A stretch of DNA of 15,250 bases from Candidatus Shapirobacteria bacterium (GTDB lineage: Bacteria; Patescibacteriota; Microgenomatia; UBA12405), in contig JAQVSW010000009.1 in the NCBI GenBank assembly GCA_028700345.1, positions 1-15,250 of the forward strand, given 5' to 3'. Shown in pieces: positions 1 to 8,430 of this stretch. The notes below the pieces were generated by a model, which saw only the letters and a list, made by a program, of their open reading frames with translations, was not told the DNA's origin and searched no databases. The first letter of the stretch is position 1, and the number at the start of each line of letters is the position of its first letter. Made by a program: the position numbers and the translations under genes.

Positions 1-1
1 C

Positions 2-901
2 CCTAGTCCCATCTCTACCGAATCAATTTCTCCTAGCTCCGATCCCACCGCCGACTGGAAAACATATGAAAATAATGATTACGGATTTTCAATTAAATAT
101 CCAGCAAATTTAACGATTGAATCAACGACCAAAGAGAAAATGGTAAGGCTACTTTCTCAAGAAAATATAGAATTTCCTGGAGGTAATGTGACTGCTTTTT
201 GGATTGAAGATAATTTAAGTATTTCGGATTACATTCAAAATACAAAAATTTATTTATCTCCATTGAATCTTGAAAATACGTTAAAACAAACTTCACTTAC
301 CTTCAACGAAGTAAATTTTATTAAATTGTCCTATACGGATGCAATGGATAATAGGGAAGAATACATTACCCCAATAAAAAATAATATTTTTATATTTTCA
401 GGTGATTCTCAAATTCTCTCCACCTTTAAATTTATCGACTTAACTGACGACTGGAAAACATACGAAAATGAAAAAGTCGACTTTACTTTTAAGTACCCAA
501 ATAATTATTCTGAAAATAGCTATGATCCAAGGCCAAATACACCGGGATCCTGGCAAATACAAATAATGAGTCCGCTCACCGAAGATTATGGTGGACCTCA
601 ATTAAACTCTCGGGAACTAAAAATAGAAATATATATTGAGTCTAAAAAAGTAAATGATTCCTTAGATGCATTTTTTGAAGAACAGGCTCAAGCCGAGGAT
701 TTTGATCCTCAATGGACCCGTAGTAAAATTAATATTGCCGGAATAGAGGCAATAAAACTAAATTGGACTGGAATGGGTTCTGGTATAAGTTATTTTTTGA
801 TAAACAACAACAAAAGAATCACTATAGCCAAATATCCCCAAAATACTTCTCTTGATTCAGAATTCAATCAAATCCTTTCCACTTTCAAATTTACTCCCTA
901 A
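2..901 (+). CDS. Surface-type protein with two tandem PsbP-like domains (5' end missing)
   Basis: The frame is open from the left window edge, so the gene begins upstream; the internal ATG at 140 is probably not the start because it lies inside the first domain. The visible 299 residues begin with a Ser/Pro/Thr-rich linker (about 1-17), as commonly follows a membrane anchor or lipoprotein signal. Two copies of one domain follow, at about residues 18-144 and 150-297. Each opens with DWKTYEN followed by an aromatic-x-x-KYP pattern and each ends with ILSTFKF. The WKTYxN..GFSxKYP opening is common in extracytoplasmic proteins of CPR and Gram-positive bacteria and resembles the PsbP/Mog1-like fold; that assignment is inference. 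No catalytic residues are recognisable. A surface or periplasmic binding or structural role is likely, but the ligand is unknown. The signal peptide or anchor lies outside the window. The gene is separated from rpoB by a promoter and is probably an independent unit. Confidence 0.8.
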   Translation, partial: PSPISTESISPSSDPTADWKTYENNDYGFSIKYPANLTIESTTKEKMVRLLSQENIEFPGGNVTAFWIEDNLSISDYIQNTKIYLSPLNLENTLKQTSLTFNEVNFIKLSYTDAMDNREEYITPIKNNIFIFSGDSQILSTFKFIDLTDDWKTYENEKVDFTFKYPNNYSENSYDPRPNTPGSWQIQIMSPLTEDYGGPQLNSRELKIEIYIESKKVNDSLDAFFEEQAQAEDFDPQWTRSKINIAGIEAIKLNWTGMGSGISYFLINNNKRITIAKYPQNTSLDSEFNQILSTFKFTP

Positions 902-910
902 TTCTCCCCC

Positions 911-939
911 TTGCTCTACATATAAATTAAGTATATAAT
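911..939 (+). promoter_or_regulatory. Predicted housekeeping-sigma promoter of the rpoBC-rpsLG operon
   Basis: A -35-like TTGCTC (911-916) and a perfect -10 TATAAT (934-939) are separated by 17 bases, the ideal spacing. Transcription should start near 945-947. That leaves a leader of about 56 bases before the ATG at 1003 and almost none before the TTG at 949, which favours the ATG as the rpoB start. The 12-mer TATATAATTCTC (932-943) recurs exactly at the predicted fusA promoter. No operator or attenuator is evident in the leader, only a weak pairing of CGAG (953-956) with CTCG (971-974). Confidence 0.7.
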
Positions 940-1002
940 TCTCCACATTTGGCGAGCGGTTGGTACATAACTCGTCTTCCTCATATAAATTTAAAATTAA
1001 CG

Positions 1003-4000
1003 ATGCCTTCCGCAAAAAGAACTAATTGGGGTAAAAAATACCCTCAAATTCCTGCTTTAGATTTATTAGCTGTTCAAAAAGAATCCTGGGAAAAATTTCT
1101 CAAAACTGACCTTGAAGAAACTGTTCGTGCTATTTCTCCTATTTCCGATTACACTGGCAACAACTGGATTTTAGAGCTAGGTGAGCTTTTTTACGATAAA
1201 CTTACTCTAACCCCAGAAGTATCCCGTCTTAAGGGTTTAAATTATACTGTTCCTGTCTATACCAAGGCTAAATTAACCAACAAAAGAACTGGTCTCGTCC
1301 GCGAGGAAGATGTCTTCCTTTTAAATCTTCCCACCATGACTCCCGAAGCCACCTTTATTATCAATGGTATTGAAAGGGGAGTCATTAATCAACTCGTTCG
1401 TTCTCCTGGTGTTTATTTTACGAGTGAAATCGATCTCGCCACCGGCAAAACTCTCTGCAATGCGGAGATTCGCCCAGTTCGTGGTTCCTGGCTCGAATTT
1501 TTTATTGGTAAAAAAGATGTTATTTTTGCCCGTATTGACCGCAAAAAGAAAGTTCCTGCCACTATTATTCTCAGGGCCGCTTCAGCCTTAACTGACAAGC
1601 AACTGGTCGGTGAGTTCGGAGATTATATCAATGGCACTATTACCGCTGACACCACCAAAACCCAAGAAGAAGCTTATCTCGAATTTTATCGTAAACTTCG
1701 ACCTGGTGAGCCTGTTGTTCTCGAAAATGCCCAAAAATTTTTCAACGATCGCTTTTTCGATCTTCGGACCTATGAACTAGGTCAAGTCGGTCGTCACAAA
1801 ATCAACAAAAAATTTAATTTTAAATTTTCCGATGAAGACAAAGAAAATTGGGTTATTAGAAAAGAAGATTTAATCGCTACTATCCGTCATTTAATTAAAC
1901 TTCAAAAAGGCGAAGCCACTCATTTTGATGATATCGATTCTCTTGCCAATCGTCGTCTTCGTCGCTGCGGCGAAATCGTGGCTCAAGTCGCCCTTCGTCC
2001 GGCTATGGCTCGTTTTGAAAGAATGGTCAAGGAGAGAATGTCTTTAATTTCCACCAAAGAAAAACCAACTCCCTCTCAAATGATCAATCCTCAGCCTCTA
2101 ATTTCTTCTCTCAATACCTTCTTTAGAAGCAATCAACTTTCGGCAATTTTGGATCAAACTAATCCTCTGGCTGAACTTGATTTACTTCGTCGTGTCACTG
2201 TCGTGGGTGTTGGTGGTCTTACCCGCGAAAGAGCCGCTTTTTCTATCCGCGACGTTCATTCTTCTCAGTATGGTCGCATTTGTTCTGTCCGTTCTCCTGA
2301 AGGTCCAAACATTGGTTTGGTCACCTATTTGGCTCTCTATGCCAAAGTAAACAAATATGGTTTTATTGAGGCGCCATTTAGAAAAATAGTAAAAAATGGT
2401 AAAAATTATACCTTTTCTGATGATGTAATTTATATGGATGCTGACGATGAATATGATAATCAAATTACTCATCTTGGTATCAAAATAGAAGACAATATCA
2501 TTAAACAGCATTGGGTCCCAATTCGTTTTCAAGGTGAATTTTCCGAAGGTCCTATCGATCAGGTCAAATTTATTGATATGGTGCCAAACGAAATTGTGGG
2601 CGCCTCTGCTTCTCTGATTCCCTTTGTTGATCATGATGACGCTACCCGAGCTCTCATGGGCTCACACATGCAGACTCAAGCTGTTCCTCTAGTTCAACCC
2701 GAAGCTCCTATTGTGGGGACTGGTTTGGAAGCCGACGTTGCTTCAGCTATGGGTCGTTGTGTTTTGTCAAAAAATAGTGGTACCGTTACCTATGTTGACG
2801 CCAATAAAGTTATTGTTGATGATATCACCTATCCTGTCACTAAATTTGAAAGAACTTCACCTTACGGTACTTGTTATGATCAACAAGTTTTGGTTAATCT
2901 AGGCGATAAAGTCAAAAAAGGTGATGTTTTAATCGATGGTCCTGCTACTTTACATGGTGAATTATCCATTGGTCGAAATTTACTCGTTGCCTACGCTTCC
3001 ATTGATGGTCTAGGCTATGAAGATTCTTTTTTAATTTCTGATCGTCTGGTTAAGCAGGACATTCTAACTAATATCCAAATTTTTGAATACAAAGCTGATG
3101 TTGTCGAAACCAAGCTCGGTACTGAAGAATTAACTAAGGATATTCCTAATGTTTCTGAAACTGAACTAGCTAAATTAACCGAAGATGGTATTGTTATGAT
3201 TGGTGCTACTGTCGGTCCTAACGATATTTTGGTTGGAAAAGTTGAACCTCGAGGTGAAAAAGAACTAACTGCCGAAGAAAGACTTTTAAGAGCTATTTTT
3301 GGTGAAAAAGCTCGTGAAGTCAAAGACACTTCTTTAAGAGTTCCCAATGGTGAAGGAGGAGTAGTTATTAAAATTGAAACTTTGGGCAAAGAAGATGGCG
3401 ATGAGCTTGATCCTGGTGTCAACAAAATTGTCAAAGTTTACGTTGCTCAACTTCGTCGTATTCAAGAAGGCGATAAAATTGCTGGACGTCACGGAAATAA
3501 GGGTGTTATCTGTCGAATTATGCCGGAATATGATATGCCACGCCTTGCCGATGGTACTCCGGTAGACTTGGTTATGTCACCTCTTTCAGTTATTGCCCGT
3601 ATGAATTTAGGCCAAGTTCTCGAGGTTATTTTAGCCTCAGCTGGTCTTAAATTAAATAAAAAATATGCGGTTCCTGTTTTTGAAAAATACAGTGAAGAGC
3701 AAATCGGTAAAGAATTGTCTGAGGCTGGTTTAAATATCACAGGAAAAACAAAGTTATACGATGGTCGCACTGGTGATGCCTATGATCAAGACGTCGTTGT
3801 CGGTATAGGCTATATTTTAAAACTAGTTCACATGGTTGATGATAAAGTTCACGCTCGTTCTACTGGTCCTTATTCCCTAGTTACTCAGCAACCTCTTGGT
3901 GGTAAAGCTAGAATGGGTGGTCAACGTCTCGGAGAAATGGAAGTTTGGGCTCTTGAAGCTCATCGCGCCGCCCACATTTTGCAAGAAATGTTAACTATCA

Positions 4001-4236
4001 AATCTGATGATATTGAAGGGAGAACCCACGCTTTTCAGGCTATTATTAAGGGACAAGCTATTCCTGAACCAGCCATTCCTGAGTCATTTAAGGTTTTGAC
4101 CAAAGAACTCGCTGGATTAGCTCTCGATATTTCTCCTGTCGGTATGAAACCCGTAATTGAGGAAGAAAGCGAGGAAGAAGTTATAAAAGAAGAAAAAACA
4201 GAGACAAAAGTTGAAGATTTAAAGGAGGATAACTAA
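1003..4236 (+). CDS. rpoB: DNA-directed RNA polymerase subunit beta
   Basis: This is the beta subunit of the core RNA polymerase, forming one side of the active-site cleft. Read from ATG 1003 it has 1077 residues; E. coli RpoB has 1342, and the difference fits absence of the proteobacterial insertions. Visible landmarks are the rifampicin region (about 373-405), SPEGPNIGL, the active-site segment GDKIAGRHGNKGVI (from residue 823, with Lys825 and Lys833), and the C-terminal GGQRLGEMEVWALEAHRAAH segment that packs on RpoC. The C-terminus carries a Glu/Lys-rich acidic tail of about 30 residues. An in-frame TTG at 949 would add 18 residues, but the predicted transcription start nearly coincides with it, and the N-terminus MPSAKRTNWGKKYP already matches how the family begins. 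There is no Shine-Dalgarno site before the ATG. The stop overlaps the rpoC ATG by one base. Unlike the common arrangement, rplJ and rplL are not upstream. Confidence 0.98.
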   Translation: MPSAKRTNWGKKYPQIPALDLLAVQKESWEKFLKTDLEETVRAISPISDYTGNNWILELGELFYDKLTLTPEVSRLKGLNYTVPVYTKAKLTNKRTGLVREEDVFLLNLPTMTPEATFIINGIERGVINQLVRSPGVYFTSEIDLATGKTLCNAEIRPVRGSWLEFFIGKKDVIFARIDRKKKVPATIILRAASALTDKQLVGEFGDYINGTITADTTKTQEEAYLEFYRKLRPGEPVVLENAQKFFNDRFFDLRTYELGQVGRHKINKKFNFKFSDEDKENWVIRKEDLIATIRHLIKLQKGEATHFDDIDSLANRRLRRCGEIVAQVALRPAMARFERMVKERMSLISTKEKPTPSQMINPQPLISSLNTFFRSNQLSAILDQTNPLAELDLLRRVTVVGVGGLTRERAAFSIRDVHSSQYGRICSVRSPEGPNIGLVTYLALYAKVNKYGFIEAPFRKIVKNGKNYTFSDDVIYMDADDEYDNQITHLGIKIEDNIIKQHWVPIRFQGEFSEGPIDQVKFIDMVPNEIVGASASLIPFVDHDDATRALMGSHMQTQAVPLVQPEAPIVGTGLEADVASAMGRCVLSKNSGTVTYVDANKVIVDDITYPVTKFERTSPYGTCYDQQVLVNLGDKVKKGDVLIDGPATLHGELSIGRNLLVAYASIDGLGYEDSFLISDRLVKQDILTNIQIFEYKADVVETKLGTEELTKDIPNVSETELAKLTEDGIVMIGATVGPNDILVGKVEPRGEKELTAEERLLRAIFGEKAREVKDTSLRVPNGEGGVVIKIETLGKEDGDELDPGVNKIVKVYVAQLRRIQEGDKIAGRHGNKGVICRIMPEYDMPRLADGTPVDLVMSPLSVIARMNLGQVLEVILASAGLKLNKKYAVPVFEKYSEEQIGKELSEAGLNITGKTKLYDGRTGDAYDQDVVVGIGYILKLVHMVDDKVHARSTGPYSLVTQQPLGGKARMGGQRLGEMEVWALEAHRAAHILQEMLTIKSDDIEGRTHAFQAIIKGQAIPEPAIPESFKVLTKELAGLALDISPVGMKPVIEEESEEEVIKEEKTETKVEDLKEDN
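4223..4228 (+). promoter_or_regulatory. Strong Shine-Dalgarno site for rpoC
   Basis: AGGAGG, in the longer context AAAGGAGG from 4221, lies 7 bases before the rpoC ATG at 4236, inside the last codons of rpoB. It is the only full-consensus ribosome binding site in the window. Together with the TAATG stop/start overlap it suggests efficient re-initiation so that RpoB and RpoC are made in equal amounts. Confidence 0.9.
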
Positions 4237-7200
4237 TGTTTAAATTTAAAAATATGCTCGATTTTACTGGTATCGAGATTAAGCTCGCTTCTCCAGAGGA
4301 AATATTATCCTGGTCAAGTGGTGAAGTATTAAAACCGGAAACAATTAATTATCGATCTTGGCGTCCCGAAAAAGATGGCCTTTTTTGTGAAAAAATCTTT
4401 GGCCCTTCCCGTGATTATGAATGTTATTGCGGCAAATACAAAAAAATCAGATTCAAGGGTGTTATTTGCGACAAATGTGGAGTTGAAGTTACTACTAGTA
4501 AAGTTCGTCGTGAACGCATGGGACACATTGCTCTGGCTGCTCCTATTGCCCATTTATGGTATCTTCGAAACACTCCTTCACCTCTCAGTGTTATTCTCGA
4601 TGTTCCCCAAAAAGAGCTTGAATCTGTCGTCTATTTTACAAAATATTTAGTCACCGCTATTGATGCCGACAAAAAGAAAGAAGCTTTAACTAATTTAGAA
4701 ATTAATTCTGAAAAACGTCAAACTCAAATCGATACTGATTCCAAAGAGACTATTGAAAAACTCAAAGTTCAAACTGCCAAAGAGAAAAAAGATCTAGACA
4801 ATAAAATTAAAAATAAAGACCAGCTTTTAATCGCCAAAGAAGAACGCGATGTCAGACTAAAGCAAGACGTTCAAAAAATTGAAAATAAAGCTGCCAGTGA
4901 AAAAAATCGTATCGAATCATTAATCAAATTTCTCGAAGATAAAATCAAAAGCATGGAAGTTCTCTCTGTTCTTACCGATGAAGAAGAATTTTATTTAGCC
5001 CAGTTTAAAGCTGATATTTTTTACGAGGCCAAAATGGGTGCCGAGGCTTTACTTGAAGTCTTAAAAAATCTTGATTTACCTGAAACTGTCAAAAATCTTA
5101 AAAAAGAATTAGCCAAGACTAGTAGCAAACTTAAAAAGAAAAAAATCATGTACAAAATCCGAATCTTAAATGGCATGATTGAAAATTCTATCAGTCCTGC
5201 CTGGACTATATTACAATATGTCCCGGTTATTCCACCAGATTTACGTCCTATGGTTCAACTTACTGGTGGTCGTTTTGCCACTTCTGATTTAAACGATTTA
5301 TATCGCCGTCTTATTAATCGCAACAATCGTTTGAAAAAACTGATTAAATTAGGCGCCCCTGAAATCATTTTGCGTAATGAAAAACGGATGCTTCAAGAAT
5401 CAGTCGATATTCTTATTGATGCTCAAAAATCATCTAAAAATAAACGAAAAAGTAGTAAACGTTTGCCTCGCTCCCTTTCTGATCTACTTCGAGGAAAGAA
5501 AGGTCGTTTCCGACGTAATTTACTGGGAAAAAGAGTCGACTATTCTGGTCGTTCCGTTATCGTGGTTGGTCCAGAACTAAAATTAAATCAGGTTGGTCTT
5601 CCAAAGGAAATTGCCCTTGAGATGTATCGTCCCTTTGTTCTTAGAGAACTGATGGATATTGGTCTGGCCGCCAATATTAAATCTGCTAAAAATTTAATTG
5701 ATCATCGTATCAATGAAGTTTATGATATCTTGGAAAAAGTTACCAAAAATACTTACGTTCTTTTAAACCGAGCTCCCACTCTTCACAAACTTTCAATTCA
5801 GGCCTTTAAACCTGTCTTAACTGACGGTCTGGCTATTCGGCTTCACCCCTGTGTTTGTAAAGGTTTTAATGCTGACTTTGATGGAGACCAGATGGGAGTT
5901 CATTTACCTCTTTCCGCTGCCGCTCAAAGAGAGGCCAAGCATTTAATGTTGCCTTCAAGAAATCTTCTTAAACCTTCTGATGGAGCTCCGGTCTCTATTC
6001 CCTCACAGGAAATGGCTGTCGGCTGTTATTACATTACTTCTGTTCGTTCCGAAGATATTACCAAAGAAAACCAAGAAGGCTTTAAAGATCTCTCAATTAT
6101 GGGAGACCAAGATGAGCTAATTTTGGCTTATCAAGCGGGAAAAGTTGGTTTAAGAGAATTGGTGGCTGTCAAAATAGAAGGCAAGCTAATCAAGACTACT
6201 TATGGTCGAGTTTGGTTTAACTCGGTCTTACCAAAAGAATTTGAGTTTCTAAACATTCCTATGGCTGGGGCCAAAGCTTTAAATGATCTAATCGTTAAAT
6301 CTTTAGAAATTTCTAGTCGTTTAAAAACCGTTAAGCTTATTGATTCTTTAAAAGATATTGGTTTTGCTGGTTTTACTCTCTCAGGACTTTCTCTATCTAT
6401 GCCAGATATGGGCTATCTTCCAGAAAAAGAATCAATTATCGCTGGGGCTGACAAAAGGGTGGTTGAAATTGAAAACAACTACAAAATGGGTCTCATTAGC
6501 AATGAAGAAAAAAAGCGTCTTTCTCAAAGTGTTTGGATGGAAATTACCGAAAGTATTGCCGAAAAAACTTGGGAAACTTTAGATAGTGATTCTCCAATTC
6601 GCATTGTTTCCGCGGCTGGTATCAAACGGGCTAGCAAAGATCAAATCAAGCAACTTTCAGGTATGCGCGGTCTAATGGTTGATCCTACAGGAAAAATTGT
6701 ACAGCTACCTACCAAAAGCAATTTTCGTGAAGGTCTCTCTGTTTTTGAATATATTACTGGTACTCGCGGCACTCGTAAAGGTTTGGCTGATACCGCTCTC
6801 CGTACTGCTGATGCTGGTTATCTAACTCGACGTCTCGTTGATACTTCTCATGTGGCCATTACTCGCGAAGATGACTGTGGTACTACTCGTTTTTGGACGA
6901 TAGATCGAAACGAAAAAGGTCGAGAAAAATTCTTTGGCCGTCGACTTTTAGGACGTGTTTTGGGTAATGACGTAATTGATCCAAAAAACAAGAAAATTAT
7001 CGCCAAAAAAGGTGATTTAATTGATAATCATTTACAAGGCATAATTGAAGCGAGCGAAGTCAAAACCGTTGACGTTCGTTCTCCTCTTACTTGTAAATCT
7101 AAAGTTGGTCTTTGTCGCCATTGTTATGGTTGGGATTTATCCAGCCGTGAGCTAGTTGGCTTTGGTGTTCCTGTCGGAGTTATTGCCGCCCAGTCAGTTG

Positions 7201-7976
7201 GTGAACCAGGAACTCAACTGACTCTTCGTACTAAACATACTGGAGGCGTTTTGGGTGTTGACGTAACTCAAGGTTTACCCCGTATTCAGGAATTATTTGA
7301 AGTTAGAACTCCCAAATTGCCCTCACCTTTAGCCGAAATTGACGGTAAGGTTAAAATCAAAGAAAATATTGATGGCTATGAAATAAAATTAAGTGGTAAA
7401 GATAAAAATAATGCCGCCAAAACTATCAACTATTTACTTCCCAGTAATGTCACTCTTTTAGTTGGTGATGGTGACTTAGTCGGTCAAGGGACTCAGCTTT
7501 GTTCCGGTCCGATTGATGTTAGAGAGATTCTTGAAGTTTCTGGTCTTGAAGCGGCTCAGCGCTATTTAATTAATTCTATTCAGGGAGTATATGAATCTCA
7601 AGGTATTGGTATTCATGATAAGCACATTGAGGTTATCGTCAGAGAAATGAGCGATAAACTCAAGATTGAAGATCCCGGCGATACTAATTTCCTTTACGGG
7701 CAAGTCGTTACCAGACCTGTCTATGAAGAAGAAAATAAAAAAGCCAAAGAAAACATTAAAGATGGCAAGGCTTCAAAAGGACACAAGGTTCTTCTCGGTT
7801 TAATCCAATCTTCTCTGACCACTGGTTCTTGGCTTTCTGCCGCTTCTTTCCAGCAAACCACCGGAGTTTTAACTGAAGCTTCATTGCTAGCTGAAGTCGA
7901 CAACTTGATAGGATTAAAAGAAAATGTTATTATCGGACGTCTCATTCCTGTCGGAAAAAGCCAGGAAATCAAATAA
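4236..7976 (+). CDS. rpoC: DNA-directed RNA polymerase subunit beta'
   Basis: This is the catalytic beta' subunit of RNA polymerase (1246 residues). The N-terminal zinc-binding domain has Cys63, Cys65, Cys78 and Cys81. The Mg-binding loop NADFDGDQM begins at residue 545 with catalytic Asp547, Asp549 and Asp551. The second zinc site is Cys881, Cys953, Cys960 and Cys963. The bridge helix and trigger loop follow (GVIAAQSVGEPGTQLTLRT), and the large SI3 insertion found in E. coli is absent, the frame going straight to the GLPRIQELFEVR segment. Unusually, residues about 143-245 form a Lys/Glu/Asp-rich, coiled-coil-like insertion between the YFTKYLVT segment and LTDEEEF, where E. coli has only about a dozen residues. 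The start is set by the Shine-Dalgarno site and the one-base overlap with rpoB. rpsL follows after 2 bases. Confidence 0.98.
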   Translation: MFKFKNMLDFTGIEIKLASPEEILSWSSGEVLKPETINYRSWRPEKDGLFCEKIFGPSRDYECYCGKYKKIRFKGVICDKCGVEVTTSKVRRERMGHIALAAPIAHLWYLRNTPSPLSVILDVPQKELESVVYFTKYLVTAIDADKKKEALTNLEINSEKRQTQIDTDSKETIEKLKVQTAKEKKDLDNKIKNKDQLLIAKEERDVRLKQDVQKIENKAASEKNRIESLIKFLEDKIKSMEVLSVLTDEEEFYLAQFKADIFYEAKMGAEALLEVLKNLDLPETVKNLKKELAKTSSKLKKKKIMYKIRILNGMIENSISPAWTILQYVPVIPPDLRPMVQLTGGRFATSDLNDLYRRLINRNNRLKKLIKLGAPEIILRNEKRMLQESVDILIDAQKSSKNKRKSSKRLPRSLSDLLRGKKGRFRRNLLGKRVDYSGRSVIVVGPELKLNQVGLPKEIALEMYRPFVLRELMDIGLAANIKSAKNLIDHRINEVYDILEKVTKNTYVLLNRAPTLHKLSIQAFKPVLTDGLAIRLHPCVCKGFNADFDGDQMGVHLPLSAAAQREAKHLMLPSRNLLKPSDGAPVSIPSQEMAVGCYYITSVRSEDITKENQEGFKDLSIMGDQDELILAYQAGKVGLRELVAVKIEGKLIKTTYGRVWFNSVLPKEFEFLNIPMAGAKALNDLIVKSLEISSRLKTVKLIDSLKDIGFAGFTLSGLSLSMPDMGYLPEKESIIAGADKRVVEIENNYKMGLISNEEKKRLSQSVWMEITESIAEKTWETLDSDSPIRIVSAAGIKRASKDQIKQLSGMRGLMVDPTGKIVQLPTKSNFREGLSVFEYITGTRGTRKGLADTALRTADAGYLTRRLVDTSHVAITREDDCGTTRFWTIDRNEKGREKFFGRRLLGRVLGNDVIDPKNKKIIAKKGDLIDNHLQGIIEASEVKTVDVRSPLTCKSKVGLCRHCYGWDLSSRELVGFGVPVGVIAAQSVGEPGTQLTLRTKHTGGVLGVDVTQGLPRIQELFEVRTPKLPSPLAEIDGKVKIKENIDGYEIKLSGKDKNNAAKTINYLLPSNVTLLVGDGDLVGQGTQLCSGPIDVREILEVSGLEAAQRYLINSIQGVYESQGIGIHDKHIEVIVREMSDKLKIEDPGDTNFLYGQVVTRPVYEEENKKAKENIKDGKASKGHKVLLGLIQSSLTTGSWLSAASFQQTTGVLTEASLLAEVDNLIGLKENVIIGRLIPVGKSQEIK

Positions 7977-7978
7977 TT

Positions 7979-8401
7979 ATGCCAACCTATAACCAATTAA
8001 TCAGCAAATGTCGTAAAGTTAGACGTCTAAAATTAAGAACTGGAGCCCTTCGTGACAACTACAATAGTATTAAAAATACTAGTATTGCTACCTATAATCC
8101 TCAGAAAAAGGGGGTAGTGACCGTTGTCAAAACCATGACCCCCAAAAAGCCACATTCAGCTCTGCGAAAAGTGGCTAAGGTGAGACTGAGTAATCGAGCC
8201 ACTGTTACTGCTTATATTCCTGGAATCGGCCATAATTTAGCCGAACACGGAATTATTTCCATTCGTGGTGGTCGAGTTCGGGATCTTCCCGGTGTTCGCT
8301 ATCATATTATTCGCGGCAAATATGATGCTGGCGCTGTTGTTGGTCGTCAACAATCTCGCAGTAAATATGGTGCTAAAAAATCCACTAAAGCTTCGGCTTA
8401 A
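7979..8401 (+). CDS. rpsL: 30S ribosomal protein S12
   Basis: S12 sits at the decoding centre of the small ribosomal subunit and controls accuracy of codon reading. The 140-residue protein has the expected landmarks: PQKKGV, TMTPKKPHSALRK (Lys56 is the classical streptomycin residue and is retained), HNLAEH, GGRVRDLPGVRYHIIRG and RSKYG. Its N-terminal third matches the longer Gram-positive-type layout rather than the shorter E. coli form. Two positions are notable. Asn in the near-invariant KPNSALRK is His59, and Lys in GGRVKDLPG is Arg101. The Asp that is methylthiolated in many bacteria (Asp102) is present. The gene starts 2 bases after the rpoC stop with no visible Shine-Dalgarno site, so translation is probably coupled to rpoC. 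Confidence 0.98.
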   Translation: MPTYNQLISKCRKVRRLKLRTGALRDNYNSIKNTSIATYNPQKKGVVTVVKTMTPKKPHSALRKVAKVRLSNRATVTAYIPGIGHNLAEHGIISIRGGRVRDLPGVRYHIIRGKYDAGAVVGRQQSRSKYGAKKSTKASA

Positions 8402-8430
8402 TATTATATGTTAATTTTTAATTAAAAAAT

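Noticed and set aside
3015..3434. Long minus-strand open frame (139 codons) inside rpoB, with another at 2182-2634
   Set aside because: They lie opposite a highly conserved rpoB region, have low-complexity or unrelated composition, no promoter or ribosome site, and arise from the codon bias of the sense gene.
8406..8414. 9-mer ATATGTTAA shortly after the rpsL stop and again after the rpsG stop (8956-8964)
   Set aside because: It is short and AT-only except for one G, so a second copy is plausible by chance in this composition; no stem or start site is associated.
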